Shown here: one piece after another, positions 1-8,692 of the stretch
Numbering within the stretch: position 1 is the first letter of the stretch
How the letters are laid out: every line of letters begins with the position of its first letter
From: Nitrospinaceae bacterium
GTDB taxonomy: Bacteria; Nitrospinota; Nitrospinia; Nitrospinales; JACRGP01
DNA length: 52,003 nucleotides
NCBI GenBank assembly: GCA_029261555.1
Contig: JAJDBB010000084.1
Span: forward strand, 1-52,003
Direction: 5' to 3'
Made by a program: the position numbers and the translations under genes
The notes under the pieces: generated by a model
Database searches by the model: none
What the model was told of the DNA's origin: nothing
What the model saw: only the letters and a program-made list of their open reading frames with translations

Positions 1-230
1 AAGCGTCGACCTTAAGCGTCTGTCGGAGTGTGTCGGGGAAGGATAATCTCGCCAACCTGACGTGTGAACTTTTTGGGAAAAAGGGTATCGGCCTCGAAGC
101 ACATTCCTCCGTATCGATACGGCCTATAGCGGGGTTCAATAAACGATCGCCCTTAAGCAGCAGGTAGGGGTTTTACGGGCGGGAACCTAATGGATCGCTG
201 TGCCGCCACAGAGCGGCTTGCGATGACCTT
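1..230. other. Non-coding stretch with possible structured RNA/DNA element
   Basis: No convincing coding frame is open here; the longest edge-open frame stops near 168 and shows no family signature. Nested complementary segments suggest a long rod-like fold: 47-53 with 178-184, 55-59 with 161-165, 65-69 with 134-138, and 90-93 with 121-124, closing on a perfect 14-nt palindrome at 109-122. A separate small hairpin sits near 202-221. It could be a small RNA (a 6S-like rod was considered), a transcription-end structure, or chance; the strand cannot be decided. I did not find the signature sequences of tmRNA, SRP RNA or RNase P RNA. Confidence 0.2.
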
Positions 231-304
231 CAGAGAATTACACATGCAAACTAGCTTTTCAGCGCCCTGCTAATTGAGTCTAGCGTCAACGCTGGCCTCC
301 AGGC

Positions 305-378
305 GGTTGCCTGGCTGGTCACGCCCGGTGGAGGGTTTAGAGACGCAAGCTCACCGATACTTGAAGCACTTCTCTTAA
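305..378 (+). repeat. Intergenic palindromic repeat, copy 1
   Basis: Degenerate copy of the window-wide repeat. The head GGTCACGCCCGGTGG at 318-332 is followed by AGACGCAAGCTCACC at 341-355 and then by a CTTAAACCTTACAC tail. It lies downstream of rplQ. The same head-and-tail order recurs near 28.05 kb and 44.2 kb. Confidence 0.6.
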
Positions 379-393
379 ACCTTACACCCAATG

Positions 394-416
394 CCTGCGG
401 GGGCTACCCCGGTTGC
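394..416 (-). repeat. Intergenic palindromic repeat, short copy 2
   Basis: On the minus strand this reads CCGGGGTAGCCCCCG, a variant of the repeat core whose two arms changed together, as in the copy at 32470. It lies about 26 nt past the rplQ stop codon and could form the 3' hairpin of the long ribosomal transcript, although no clear U-run follows. Confidence 0.5.
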
Positions 417-441
417 CTCTAAGCGCTTGCCTGGTGGCGGG

Positions 442-999
442 CTATTTTTTTTCTGCGTCGTCTTTTTTGTTTTCGGTTTTTGCGGCGGGTTTTTCTTTTT
501 TATCTTTGGCTTTTTTTTCGGAGGCTTTCTTTTCCTCCGGCTTTTTGGATTTGCCTTCGGTTTTTTTCTCCGCTTTCTTCTCCGTTTTCTTTCCAGCGGC
601 TTTTTTGCTTTTCTTCTCTTCAGCCTGCTCCAGTTCCTCTTCGCGGTCCACCAGCTCGATGTAAGCCATGGGCGCGTCGTCGCCAGGGCGATTGCCTATT
701 TTGATGATGCGGCTGTATCCGCCAGGACGGTCGGCATAGCGCTCGGAAAGCGGTCCAAATACCTTGAGCAGGGTTTCTCTTTCCGCCACGTGCTTGAGAG
801 CGATTCGGCGGGCGTGGAGCGTTCCTTTTTTGCCCAGGGTGATGACTTTCTCCACTTTTCCGCGCAACTCCTTGGCTTTGGCGAGGGTGGTGCGCACTCT
901 TTCCCGGCGCACCAGCGCGGTGACCATATTGCGGAACATGGCTCTTCGATGGGCCACACTACGGCCGAATTTTCTGTTGCCCGCTTTTAAATGCCGCAT
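442..999 (-). CDS. rplQ: 50S ribosomal protein L17, with lysine-rich C-terminal extension
   Basis: Large-subunit protein bL17, the last gene of the alpha cluster, 55 nt after rpoA. Residues 1-118 are a standard L17 domain (starts MRHLKAGNRK, then FGRSVAHRRAMFRNM). Residues from about 120 to 185 form a tail made almost only of Lys, Glu, Ala and Asp, making the protein about 60 residues longer than a typical L17 of 115-130. The tail is low-complexity and probably disordered; it could contact rRNA or simply be tolerated. Identity is certain; the role of the tail is unknown. Confidence 0.98.
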   Translation of the reverse strand: MRHLKAGNRKFGRSVAHRRAMFRNMVTALVRRERVRTTLAKAKELRGKVEKVITLGKKGTLHARRIALKHVAERETLLKVFGPLSERYADRPGGYSRIIKIGNRPGDDAPMAYIELVDREEELEQAEEKKSKKAAGKKTEKKAEKKTEGKSKKPEEKKASEKKAKDKKEKPAAKTENKKDDAEKK

Positions 1000-1054
1000 G
1001 GAATTATTACCTTCTCTAAGTTAATTGTATGAATTGTTAGCGCCCGCCCCGACC

Positions 1055-2080
1055 TTACTGGGCCTCAACTTCCTTCTTTTTCCTAAGCGCGTTGAGTTGT
1101 TTCAAGTCGTCGCCGTCCAGTTTCGTGCCCAAGCCCAAACCCATTTCTTCCAGGATATCCTTGATCTCGTTCAGCGATTTCCTGCCGAAGTTTCGGGTTT
1201 TCAGCATTTCCTGATCGTTCTTCTGCACCAACTCGGCGATGGTTTGAATGTTGGCGTTTTTCAAACAATTGTAGGAACGAACAGACAGCTCCAGTTCTTC
1301 CACGCTTTTGGAAAGATAGGTCAATACTTTTTGTTTCTTTTCGTCGACCTGGGGCTGCTGCGGTTCGGGTTCTTCGTCAAAGTTTATGAACATCTGCATG
1401 TGGTCTTTGATGATCTTGGCCGCATGCGCCACCGCGTCGTCCGGGGTGATGCCTCCATTGGTCCAGATTTCCATGATCAGCGAATCGTAATCGGTGGACT
1501 GACCCACGCGGGTTTTTTCCACATGATAGCTGACTTTTTCCACCGGTGAATAAATGGCGTCCACAGGAATCATGTGAACGGATTCGTTGGAAAGGTCGTG
1601 CCGCTCCGCGGGGAGGTAACCTCTGCCGACCTGGACCAACATCTCCATTTCCAGTTCGCCATTTTCATCGAGGGTGGCTATGTGCTGGGCGGGGTCTAGC
1701 AATTCGACGTCCCCGTCGCTTTCGATATCCCGGGCGGTGACTTCCCCCGGTTTTGAAACCTTCAGGGTAACGCGCCGAAGGGAGTAGTCTCCGTTCGATC
1801 GGCTCCTGATGCTAAGTTGCTTGAGGTTGAGGATGATTTCGGTAACGTCTTCCATCACTCCCGGCAGGGAGGAAAACTCATGGAAAACGCCTTCGAACCG
1901 AACTCCGATAATGGCCGCGCCTTCGATGGAAGACAACAGGATGCGCCGCAACGAATTGCCCACCGTCACTCCGTAACCGCGTTCAAAGGGTCCGGAAACA
2001 AATTTGCCGTAAGCGTCCGTTTTGGTTTTTTTATCGAACTCCAACCGTTGGGGTTTTACTATTCCGTGCGCCGAGAACAT
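1055..2080 (-). CDS. rpoA: RNA polymerase alpha subunit
   Basis: Core RNA polymerase alpha subunit: scaffold for beta and beta' assembly and DNA/activator contact through the C-terminal domain. The 341 residues show the N-terminal dimerisation domain (about 1-235), an acidic/glutamine-rich linker ([14 protein letters not shown]), and the alpha-CTD with its paired helix-hairpin-helix motifs ([12 protein letters not shown], then [13 protein letters not shown]). Slightly longer than the E. coli protein (329). It lies between rpsD and rplQ, the usual alpha-cluster order. Confidence 0.99.
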   Translation of the reverse strand: MFSAHGIVKPQRLEFDKKTKTDAYGKFVSGPFERGYGVTVGNSLRRILLSSIEGAAIIGVRFEGVFHEFSSLPGVMEDVTEIILNLKQLSIRSRSNGDYSLRRVTLKVSKPGEVTARDIESDGDVELLDPAQHIATLDENGELEMEMLVQVGRGYLPAERHDLSNESVHMIPVDAIYSPVEKVSYHVEKTRVGQSTDYDSLIMEIWTNGGITPDDAVAHAAKIIKDHMQMFINFDEEPEPQQPQVDEKKQKVLTYLSKSVEELELSVRSYNCLKNANIQTIAELVQKNDQEMLKTRNFGRKSLNEIKDILEEMGLGLGTKLDGDDLKQLNALRKKKEVEAQ

Positions 2081-2120
2081 AAGGCCTCCGCCTGTTTTTC
2101 CAATATTATTTATAAAGTGA

Positions 2121-2140
2121 CCGCAGGGCGTTCCCTGCGG
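2121..2140 (-). other. Hairpin between rpsD and rpoA
   Basis: Perfect 8-bp stem CCGCAGGG/CCCTGCGG with a 4-nt loop, inside the 120-nt rpsD-rpoA gap. The sequence after it on the minus strand is AT-rich (TCACTTTATAAAT) but lacks a continuous T-run. It may be a partial attenuator or an RNA processing or stability element rather than a full terminator, because rpoA and rplQ must still be expressed. Confidence 0.4.
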
Positions 2141-2200
2141 AGAATTTCTTATGGGAACCTCTAATAACTGGATACTTTCGCTTTTGGCAACTCACAGCCC

Positions 2201-2827
2201 TTATCTTGAATACAACTCAACAATGAGCTGTTCCTGAATGGGCAAGGTCACGTCTTCCCGGCAGGGGAGCGACTGGATCAACCCTTGTTTGTTGTCTTCG
2301 TCAAACGCCAACCACTGAGGCAGGTTTTTTCCCTTCATGCCTTCCAGAGCTTTTTTAATGGGCGTTTTTTCTGCCTTGTTTGGAGCGGGCGCGATCACGT
2401 CTCCCTTTTTGACGAGGTAGGAGGGAATATTCACCCGCCTGCCGTTAATATAGAAATGATTGTGCCGAACGAGTTGCCGCGCGGCGTTCCGCGAACCGGC
2501 GAGGCCGAGACGGTACACGACGTTGTCAAAACGCGTCTCCAGCAGTTGCAACAGGTTTTCCCCGGTCACGCCTTTTTTGCGGTCTGCCATCTTGAAATAC
2601 TTTCTAAATTGCTTTTCAAGAACGCCGTAAATCCTGCGGACTTTTTGCTTTTCCCGCAATTGCACGCCATATTCCGAGAACTTGGCACGGCCCTGACCAT
2701 GTTGGCCGGGGGGATAGGCGCGCTTTTCGATGGCGCATTTAACGGTCAGGCATCGTTCGGCTTTCAGAAAAAGCTTGATGCCTTCGCGTCGGCACAACCT
2801 GCAGAGAGAATCTCTATATCTCGCCAA
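2201..2827 (-). CDS. rpsD: 30S ribosomal protein S4, zinc-binding form
   Basis: Primary 16S rRNA-binding protein uS4 and, in many bacteria, a translational regulator of the alpha cluster. The 208 residues begin [12 protein letters not shown]; Cys9, Cys12, Cys26 and Cys31 form the zinc site of the C+ type. The S4 RNA-binding domain follows ([21 protein letters not shown] onward). The start codon is TTG at 2827, supported by AAGGAG 8 nt upstream and by exact match to the family N-terminus. It sits between rpsK and rpoA. Confidence 0.98.
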   Translation of the reverse strand: MARYRDSLCRLCRREGIKLFLKAERCLTVKCAIEKRAYPPGQHGQGRAKFSEYGVQLREKQKVRRIYGVLEKQFRKYFKMADRKKGVTGENLLQLLETRFDNVVYRLGLAGSRNAARQLVRHNHFYINGRRVNIPSYLVKKGDVIAPAPNKAEKTPIKKALEGMKGKNLPQWLAFDEDNKQGLIQSLPCREDVTLPIQEQLIVELYSR

Positions 2828-2854
2828 AATTGAATCTCCTTATTAGTTGAATGA

Positions 2855-3253
2855 TCACACGCGTCGGCGTTTCCGGGGCCGACATCCGTTATGAGGTATG
2901 GGCGTCTTGTCCCGGATCACCGTGATTTCCATGCCAATCGCTTGCAACGACCGCACGGCGGATTCCCTGCCGGAGCCGGGTCCCTTGACGTGGACTTCCA
3001 GTTTTCTCATGCCCATGTCGCGGGCTTTTTGCGCGGCTTTCTCCGCGGCCACCTGGGCGGCGAAGGGGGTGCTTTTGCGCGATCCCTTGAATCCCTGGGC
3101 GCCCGCGCTGGACCAAGCCACCACGTTCCCCGATACGTCGGAAATCGTCACGATGGTGTTATTGAAGGTCGCGCGGATATGAGCAATCCCGTTTTCCGGG
3201 ACAACCTTTTTCTTCTTGCCTGATTTTACGGGTTTGTCTTTTTCCTGTGACAT
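2855..3253 (-). CDS. rpsK: 30S ribosomal protein S11
   Basis: Small-subunit platform protein uS11, 132 residues. A lysine-rich N-terminus precedes the conserved core ([22 protein letters not shown], in part) and the family C-terminus [14 protein letters not shown]. It lies between rpsM (114-nt gap) and rpsD (27-nt gap), the standard alpha-cluster place. Confidence 0.98.
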   Translation of the reverse strand: MSQEKDKPVKSGKKKKVVPENGIAHIRATFNNTIVTISDVSGNVVAWSSAGAQGFKGSRKSTPFAAQVAAEKAAQKARDMGMRKLEVHVKGPGSGRESAVRSLQAIGMEITVIRDKTPIPHNGCRPRKRRRV

Positions 3254-3262
3254 ATAACGTTT

Positions 3263-3355
3263 CCTAAAAGGTTGTTCTTGCCTGGAGTCGCCCGGTTTTT
3301 TGGGACTCTAAAGGGTTGCTCTTACTTGGAACCCGCCCCGCTCTTTAGGGCTACA
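3263..3355 (-). repeat. Imperfect direct repeat in the rpsM-rpsK gap
   Basis: The 114-nt gap is unusually long for this packed cluster and consists largely of two similar units of about 45 nt. On the minus strand one unit contains CCCTAAAGAGCGGG and ends AAGAGCAACCCTTTA. The other contains CCCAAAAAACCGGG and ends AAGAACAACCTTTTA. The function is unknown. Confidence 0.45.
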
Positions 3356-3367
3356 AAAATGTTATTC

Positions 3368-3730
3368 TTATTTAGCGCCGGCCGTTTTTTTAGGACCTTT
3401 TCGGGTTCGGGCGTTGGTATGGCTACGTTGTCCACGCACCGGCATGCCCCGGCGATGGCGGAGTCCGCGATAACTGCCGACGTCCATCAGGCGTTTGATG
3501 TTCATATTCACAGACCGCCTCAGGTCGCCTTCAACTTCGTAATCTTTTTCGATGATCCCCCGGATTTTGGTGACTTCTTCCTCGGTCAGATCCTTGACCC
3601 GAACGGTTTCGGCGATCCCCGCTTTTTTCAATATTTCACCGGAGGTCTGTTTTCCGATCCCAAATACATAGGTCAACCCTATAATCGATCGTTTTTCGCT
3701 GGGTATGTCGACGCCTGATATCCTTGCCAC
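3368..3730 (-). CDS. rpsM: 30S ribosomal protein S13
   Basis: Small-subunit head protein uS13, contacting the subunit bridge and P-site tRNA. The 120 residues begin [10 protein letters not shown] and include the helix-two-turns-helix ([19 protein letters not shown]) and the basic tail [16 protein letters not shown]. The start codon is GTG. It lies 41 nt after rpmJ. Confidence 0.98.
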   Translation of the reverse strand: MARISGVDIPSEKRSIIGLTYVFGIGKQTSGEILKKAGIAETVRVKDLTEEEVTKIRGIIEKDYEVEGDLRRSVNMNIKRLMDVGSYRGLRHRRGMPVRGQRSHTNARTRKGPKKTAGAK

Positions 3731-3771
3731 CCTTGGCTCCTTTTGAAATTAACTTCGGTTCTTTAGACTGT

Positions 3772-3885
3772 TCAACCCTGCCGCTGTTTGTGCTTGGGGT
3801 TGACGCAGAGCACCCGGACGACCCTTTTTCTACGGATCAGTTTACATTTATTGCAAATAGGCTTTACGGAGGCCCGGACTTTCAT
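3772..3885 (-). CDS. rpmJ: 50S ribosomal protein L36, zinc-binding form
   Basis: A 37-residue protein, [16 protein letters not shown] through NPKHKQRQG. Cys11, Cys14, Cys27 and His32 form the zinc ribbon of the C+ L36 type. It lies 15 nt downstream of infA and 41 nt upstream of rpsM, its usual place. The gene is small but unmistakable by sequence and position. Confidence 0.97.
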   Translation of the reverse strand: MKVRASVKPICNKCKLIRRKRVVRVLCVNPKHKQRQG

Positions 3886-3900
3886 GACGCTTCCTTTCTC

Positions 3901-4119
3901 TTATTTGTAACGATAGGTGATCCGCCCACGGCTTAAATCGTAGGGGGAGAGTTGCACCTTCACCTTGTCTCCAGACAAAATCCTGATGAAATGGAGACGC
4001 ATTTTCCCGGAAATGTGCGCCAGGATTTTATGGCCGTTTTCCAACTCCACCCGGAACATTGCGTTGGGCAGGGGTTCGGTGACCGTTCCTTCTACTTCGA
4101 TAGATTCTTCTTTGGACAT
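3901..4119 (-). CDS. infA: Translation initiation factor IF-1
   Basis: A 72-residue OB-fold protein that binds the 30S A site during initiation. Starts [13 protein letters not shown]; the core includes [24 protein letters not shown], in part, and the usual C-terminus [12 protein letters not shown]. Starts 4 nt after adk. Many bacteria have map between adk and infA; here nothing fits between them. Confidence 0.98.
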   Translation of the reverse strand: MSKEESIEVEGTVTEPLPNAMFRVELENGHKILAHISGKMRLHFIRILSGDKVKVQLSPYDLSRGRITYRYK

Positions 4120-4123
4120 AATT

Positions 4124-4768
4124 TTAATGGGATACGAGCCGACACACTTGTGAAAATATCTGCTCCGTGTCCCCTGTTCCTTCCAGCGTTTTAAGGTTTC
4201 CCTGTTGATTGTAATATTTTTTCAACGGGGCGGTTTCCTTTTCGTAAACTTCCATCCGCTTCGTGATGGTGAGCGGGTTGTCGTCGTGTCTTTGATACAG
4301 GGCGCCGCCGCAATGGTCGCATACTCCCGACTGCTTCGGGGGCCGACCGTCAACGTGGAACATGGCCCCACATTCCTTGCAAGTACGCCGCCCCGTAAGG
4401 CGCAACACCAACTCTTCGGTCTCCACGCTGAAATCCAGCACCGCGTTAATGGTCAGGCTCATCTCCTGCAACATTTCATCAAGCTTTTCAGCCTGCACCT
4501 CGGTGCGCGGAAACCCGTCCAGAATGAATCCGTCCGCGCAATCGGCTTCCCGGATTCTTTCCCGGATCAGGCCGATGACTATTTCGTCAGGAACCAATTG
4601 ACCGCCGTCCATAAACGCTTTAGCCTCGCGACCTAGTTCGGCTTCGTCCTTAACGGCTTTCCTTAAAATATCCCCGGTCGATATCTGGGGGATATGGAAT
4701 TTGCTCATCAACAGTTTGGCCTGGGTGCCTTTTCCCGCTCCAGGCGGTCCCAAAAGGATCAGCCTCAT
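4124..4768 (-). CDS. adk: Adenylate kinase, zinc-LID form
   Basis: Catalyses ATP + AMP = 2 ADP. The 214 residues contain the P-loop GPPGAGKGT (7-15), the AMP-binding segment ([10 protein letters not shown]) and the Asp-Gly-Phe-Pro-Arg motif (84-88). The LID domain has Cys130, Cys133, Cys150 and Cys153, typical of zinc-stabilised long-form kinases. Its ATG overlaps the secY stop codon by one base, so the two are probably translationally coupled. Confidence 0.98.
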   Translation of the reverse strand: MRLILLGPPGAGKGTQAKLLMSKFHIPQISTGDILRKAVKDEAELGREAKAFMDGGQLVPDEIVIGLIRERIREADCADGFILDGFPRTEVQAEKLDEMLQEMSLTINAVLDFSVETEELVLRLTGRRTCKECGAMFHVDGRPPKQSGVCDHCGGALYQRHDDNPLTITKRMEVYEKETAPLKKYYNQQGNLKTLEGTGDTEQIFSQVCRLVSH

Positions 4769-6084
4769 CAGCCTCTCCTGCCTCTCAACCTCCCCTTCTT
4801 GACAAACCCATCGTAGTTTCTCATTACCAGATGCGATTCTATTTGTTGCATGGTGTCCAGGGAAACCCCCACAACAATGAGTAGGCTGGTGCCGCCAAAA
4901 TAAAAGGGTATGTTGAAGTACTTTATCAAATAATCCGGCAAAATACAGATCAACGAAAGGTAGCCTGCTCCAAAAAACGTGATCCGCGACAATACCTGAT
5001 CGATATAATCCGCAGTTTTAGCGCCGGGTCGAATTCCCGGAACGTAGCCGCCGTGTTTCTTCATATTGTCGGCCACGTCGACGGGGTTGAATATTACCGC
5101 CGTATAAAAATAACAAAAGAAAAAGATCGCGCCGATGAAGATAAAGCTATAAATTAAATTCCCCGGAGTCAGCGCCGCGGAGATATTTTGCATCCAGGGA
5201 TGCGTTATAAACTGGGCGATAGTGGCCGGAAACATGATGATCGACGAGGCAAATATAGGCGGGATGACGCCCGCGGTATTGACCTTCAGCGGCAAATGCG
5301 AACTTTGGCCGCCCATCATCTTTCGTCCCACCACACGCTTGGCGTATTGTATGGGTATCCTGCGTTGTCCCCCTTCGGAAAACACAATGGCGCCGACCAC
5401 GAAGGCCATCATCACCGTGATCACCAGCATGACCAGGGGTTGCAACTCTCCCGTGCCCATCAGGTCCAGCGACTGAAATATCGCGGCGGGCGTGCCGGCC
5501 ACGATGCCCGCGAAAATAATGAGGGAGATGCCGTTGCCAATTCCCCGCTCAGTTATCTGCTCGCCCAACCACATAATGAACGCGGTCCCGGCGGTCAGCG
5601 TGAGAACGGTCATCAACCGGAAATCCCATCCCGGCTCCATCACCACGGGTTGCCCGCTGGGGCTTTTCATGGCTTCCAGTCCCATGGCGATTCCGGAACT
5701 CTGGATGATGCTCACCAGAATGGTCCCGTACCGGGTGTACTGGGTGATTTTCTTTTGCCCTTGCTCGCCTTCTTTTTTTAGCCGCGCCAGATACGGGGAA
5801 ACGATAGTCAGCAACTGCAATATAATCGAAGCGCTGATGTAGGGCATAATGCCCAATGCAAATATCGTAAGCCGACTCAGCGCTCCCCCGGAAAACATGT
5901 CGAAGAATCCGAGGATGGTGCTCTGAACCCTGGCGAAGATTTCCACCAACGCCGCGCTGTCGATTCCAGGAGTGGGAATATGCGCCCCAAGCCTGTATAC
6001 GGCCAAAATACCGAGGGTGAAGAGGACGCGCCTCTTGAGTTCGGGAACCTTGAATATGTTGCCTATATTTTCTGCGCCGCTCAT
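4768..6084 (-). CDS. secY: Protein translocase subunit SecY
   Basis: Channel-forming inner-membrane subunit of the Sec translocon; partner of SecE, which is also in this window. The 438 residues have ten membrane segments and family motifs ([29 protein letters not shown]). Its start overlaps rplO by 4 nt (ATGA) and its end overlaps adk by 1 nt. Confidence 0.99.
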   Translation of the reverse strand: MSGAENIGNIFKVPELKRRVLFTLGILAVYRLGAHIPTPGIDSAALVEIFARVQSTILGFFDMFSGGALSRLTIFALGIMPYISASIILQLLTIVSPYLARLKKEGEQGQKKITQYTRYGTILVSIIQSSGIAMGLEAMKSPSGQPVVMEPGWDFRLMTVLTLTAGTAFIMWLGEQITERGIGNGISLIIFAGIVAGTPAAIFQSLDLMGTGELQPLVMLVITVMMAFVVGAIVFSEGGQRRIPIQYAKRVVGRKMMGGQSSHLPLKVNTAGVIPPIFASSIIMFPATIAQFITHPWMQNISAALTPGNLIYSFIFIGAIFFFCYFYTAVIFNPVDVADNMKKHGGYVPGIRPGAKTADYIDQVLSRITFFGAGYLSLICILPDYLIKYFNIPFYFGGTSLLIVVGVSLDTMQQIESHLVMRNYDGFVKKGRLRGRRG

Positions 6085-6518
6085 TTAACGATGATCGCTT
6101 TCCCTCCGGCCTTTTCGATTTTCTCCTTGGCGGACCGGCTGAAATGATGGGCGTGAACCGTTACCGCTCCGGAAATTTCACCGTCGCCTAGTATTTTTAC
6201 TGCGTTCGTTTTTTTGACCAACCCTTTGCTCTTCAAAACTTCGAGGGTAGCTTCTCCATCGATTCCCTGAAGACGAGAAAGGTTGACCACTTCAAATTCT
6301 TTTTTGAATATATTGGTGAAGCCTCGTTTGGGAAGGCGGCGCTGCAGGGGCATTTGCCCGCCTTCGAACCAAGGATGCGGCTTGCCTCCGGAGCGCGACT
6401 TTTGGCCTTTCTGGCCTCTGCCACAGGTCTTGCCGGTTCCAGAACCGGGCCCGCGGCCCACTCGTTTGCGATTCTTTTTCGTCCCCGGATAGGGTTTTAA
6501 ATTCGATAATGTAAGCAC
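6081..6518 (-). CDS. rplO: 50S ribosomal protein L15
   Basis: Large-subunit assembly protein uL15, 145 residues. The glycine-rich N-terminus ([20 protein letters not shown]) and the C-terminal globular domain ending KAIIVK are typical. The start is GTG at 6518. Directly upstream, 6540-6583 holds a degraded copy of this gene's own 5' end. rpmD, normally just upstream, is absent. Confidence 0.97.
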   Translation of the reverse strand: MLTLSNLKPYPGTKKNRKRVGRGPGSGTGKTCGRGQKGQKSRSGGKPHPWFEGGQMPLQRRLPKRGFTNIFKKEFEVVNLSRLQGIDGEATLEVLKSKGLVKKTNAVKILGDGEISGAVTVHAHHFSRSAKEKIEKAGGKAIIVK

Positions 6519-6598
6519 AGCGTCTTTCCAACTCTTTTATTAGAGTTCTTGTTCGTTCCCGAACAAGGTTTTAGATTCGATAGCGCCAGAATAATCCC
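6519..6598 (-). pseudogene. Degraded duplicate of the rplO 5' end in the rpsE-rplO gap
   Basis: The minus strand of this gap reads, in one frame, [20 protein letters not shown]. Residues 4 onward of L15 read [20 protein letters not shown]. The nucleotide match covers about 40 nt at an offset of 74 nt (9-nt block at 6575-6583 matching 6501-6509). No start codon or ribosome-binding site fits the copy, and it runs into a stop codon overlapping real rplO. It is best read as the remnant of a short tandem duplication. Confidence 0.6.
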
Positions 6599-7102
6599 TT
6601 ACGCGGTTTTTGCGACGACGGGTTTACCCCGTAACTTTTCAATTTGACCGGCGTCCCTCAAGGCCTGCAATCCGGCGATGGTGGCTTTGACGGCGTTGTG
6701 CGGGTTGTTGGAGCGCAAGCATTTCGTCAGAATATCGCGCACGCCCACGGCTTCCAATACGGCGCGCACGGCTCCGCCAGCGATCAGGCCGGTTCCCCGC
6801 GACGCGGGTTTGAGCAACACTCTGCCGGCTCCGTAACAGCCCAGAATTTCGTGAGGAATGGTGCCAGAGTCCAACTTAATCGAGACCATGCTCTTTTTGG
6901 CTTTCTCTACGCCCTTGCGGATGGCTTCGGGGACCTGGTTGGCCTTGCCGAGACCCCAACCCACGCGGCCTTCTTTGTTGCCTACCACAACTAAAATACT
7001 GAAGCTGAATCGCCGCCCACCTTTGACCACTTTGGCCACCCGGCGGATATTAACGACCTTATCGACGAATTCGTCTTTTTTTGAATCTGCGGATTCTTGC
7101 AA
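6599..7102 (-). CDS. rpsE: 30S ribosomal protein S5
   Basis: Small-subunit protein uS5, important for decoding accuracy and mRNA entry. The 167 residues have the N-terminal double-stranded RNA-binding-like domain ([18 protein letters not shown]) and the C-terminal domain ([20 protein letters not shown]). The start is TTG at 7102, with GAGGT about 7 nt upstream. It lies 27 nt after rplR; instead of rpmD, an 80-nt gap follows. Confidence 0.98.
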   Translation of the reverse strand: MQESADSKKDEFVDKVVNIRRVAKVVKGGRRFSFSILVVVGNKEGRVGWGLGKANQVPEAIRKGVEKAKKSMVSIKLDSGTIPHEILGCYGAGRVLLKPASRGTGLIAGGAVRAVLEAVGVRDILTKCLRSNNPHNAVKATIAGLQALRDAGQIEKLRGKPVVAKTA

Positions 7103-7129
7103 AATCTACCTCGCTTATTAGTGATCCCT

Positions 7130-7495
7130 TTAAAACTTCACTCCCTTTTCCCGAACGGCGTCGGCCAGGGCTTTAATGCGCCCAGTATAGCGGAATCCGT
7201 TCCGGTCGCAATACACTTCCTTGATTCCTTGCTCTGCGGCTTTGGCCCCCAAAGACTCGCCCACCCAAGCGGCGGCTTTCACGTTGCCACCATTCAGCTT
7301 GCCCTCCTTGAACTTTGGAGACATGGTGGATTCGGAAACCAAGGTCTTGCGCTCGGCGTCGTCTACGATCTGGGCGTAAATGTGCTTAGTGGTTTTGAAT
7401 ATCGTGAGCCGACGCCTGTCCGTGTTCTTCTGAACCTGGAGCTTTACGCGTTTTTTTCTTTTCAACCGCAATTCGCGGCGGACGTTGACGGACAT
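7130..7495 (-). CDS. rplR: 50S ribosomal protein L18
   Basis: 5S rRNA-binding protein uL18, 121 residues. Basic N-terminus (RRELRLKRKKRVKLQV), then the conserved core with KHIYAQIVDD and the C-terminal CDRNGFRYTGRIKALADAVR. One nucleotide separates it from rplF, in standard spc order. Confidence 0.98.
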   Translation of the reverse strand: MSVNVRRELRLKRKKRVKLQVQKNTDRRRLTIFKTTKHIYAQIVDDAERKTLVSESTMSPKFKEGKLNGGNVKAAAWVGESLGAKAAEQGIKEVYCDRNGFRYTGRIKALADAVREKGVKF

Positions 7496-7496
7496 T

Positions 7497-8048
7497 TTAA
7501 CTCTTCGCTCCTATAGCGGCCTTGCCGGCCTTGCGGATAATGCGCTCATCGGCGTACATCACGCCTTTACCCTTGTAGGGTTCCGGGGGTCTCAGACTGC
7601 GGATATCCGCGGCCACCTGGCCGACTTTTTCCTTGTCCATCCCCTTAACGATGATGGTGTTCTTTTTTTGATCCACTTCAAACTCAATACCTTGAGGGGC
7701 TTTGACGGGGACGGGATGAGAAAAACCCAGTTGCAACACCATGTCTTTTCCCTTCAGTTCCACCCGATACCCAACGCCCACGATATTCAGTTGCTTGGAG
7801 AACCCTTCGGTCACTCCGTGAACCATGTTACTAACCAAGGTGCGGGTCAGCCCGTGCAAGGCCCGGTTCTGGCGCTCGTCGTTGGGACGAACGACCCGAA
7901 TCTCGCCGCTATCAATCTCGATTTTCATATTGGGATGGAGGTTGCGCTCCATGGCTCCCTTGGGACCCTTGGCGCGGAACAGGGTTCCATCCAATTTACA
8001 ATCCACCCCGGATGGGACGGCGACAGGTTGTCTTCCAATTCTTGACAT
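7497..8048 (-). CDS. rplF: 50S ribosomal protein L6
   Basis: Large-subunit protein uL6 near the factor-binding site, 183 residues. Starts MSRIGRQPVAVPSGV; has both repeated L6 domains and the C-terminal signature PPEPYKGKGVMYADE. It lies 5 nt after rpsH. Confidence 0.98.
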   Translation of the reverse strand: MSRIGRQPVAVPSGVDCKLDGTLFRAKGPKGAMERNLHPNMKIEIDSGEIRVVRPNDERQNRALHGLTRTLVSNMVHGVTEGFSKQLNIVGVGYRVELKGKDMVLQLGFSHPVPVKAPQGIEFEVDQKKNTIIVKGMDKEKVGQVAADIRSLRPPEPYKGKGVMYADERIIRKAGKAAIGAKS

Positions 8049-8053
8049 AACGA

Positions 8054-8446
8054 TTACCAGACGTATCCGAGAACTTCGCCGCCGACTCCCGCCTCGCGGC
8101 AGCCCTGGTCGGTCTTGACTCCCGAGGAGGTGGATAAAATAGCGACTCCCAATCCGTTCAACACTTTGGGAATGTTTTGCCGGTCGACGTAAACGCGCCT
8201 TCCCGGCTTGCTGATGCGCTTGATCCCCGCGATCACTGATTGATCCTTGTCGTATTTCAAATACACGCGAAGGATTCCCTGCCGCCCGTCGTCAAACACG
8301 CGAAAGTTCCGGATGTAGCCTTCTTCTTTTAATATTTCGGCCAGCCGGGTTTTCATCCCGGAGCCGGGGATTTCTGTTTTGGAGTGCCCCACCTGCAAGG
8401 CGTTGCGGATCCGGGTGAACATATCTGCTATTGGATCGGTCATCAT
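8054..8446 (-). CDS. rpsH: 30S ribosomal protein S8
   Basis: 16S rRNA-binding protein uS8, 130 residues. It begins with [15 protein letters not shown] after one extra Met, and ends with the family pattern [10 protein letters not shown] ... GEVLGYVW. In several bacteria S8 represses the spc cluster; no S8-binding element was identified here. Confidence 0.98.
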   Translation of the reverse strand: MMTDPIADMFTRIRNALQVGHSKTEIPGSGMKTRLAEILKEEGYIRNFRVFDDGRQGILRVYLKYDKDQSVIAGIKRISKPGRRVYVDRQNIPKVLNGLGVAILSTSSGVKTDQGCREAGVGGEVLGYVW

Positions 8447-8476
8447 TTGCGGTTCGATCTCCTGATCATTCTACGT

Positions 8477-8662
8477 TTACCAACTGGCTTTAATAACGCC
8501 GGGGATTTCCCCTTGTAAGGCGCGGAGCCGGAAACAAATCCGGCAAATTCCAAATTTACGCAGGAAGGCCCGGGGCCGACCGCATACGTTGCATCGGTTA
8601 TAACCACGGACTTTAAATTTCGGTTTCCGTTTCTGCTTGGCGATCAAAGATTTTTTTGCCAT
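8477..8662 (-). CDS. rpsN: 30S ribosomal protein S14, zinc-binding type
   Basis: Short (61-residue) zinc-type uS14. Cys24, Cys27, Cys40 and Cys43 form the two CxxC knuckles ([10 protein letters not shown] and FGICRICFR). The longer cysteine-free type of about 100 residues is not present in this window. It sits between rplE and rpsH as usual. Confidence 0.98.
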   Translation of the reverse strand: MAKKSLIAKQKRKPKFKVRGYNRCNVCGRPRAFLRKFGICRICFRLRALQGEIPGVIKASW

Positions 8663-8692
8663 AAGTTTCCTTTTTCCAGCCCGTCGGCTTTT

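Noticed and set aside
391-990. Phe/Gly-rich plus-strand frame opposite rplQ
   Set aside because: Complement of the lysine-rich L17 tail; composition is fully explained by AAG/AAA codons on the other strand.
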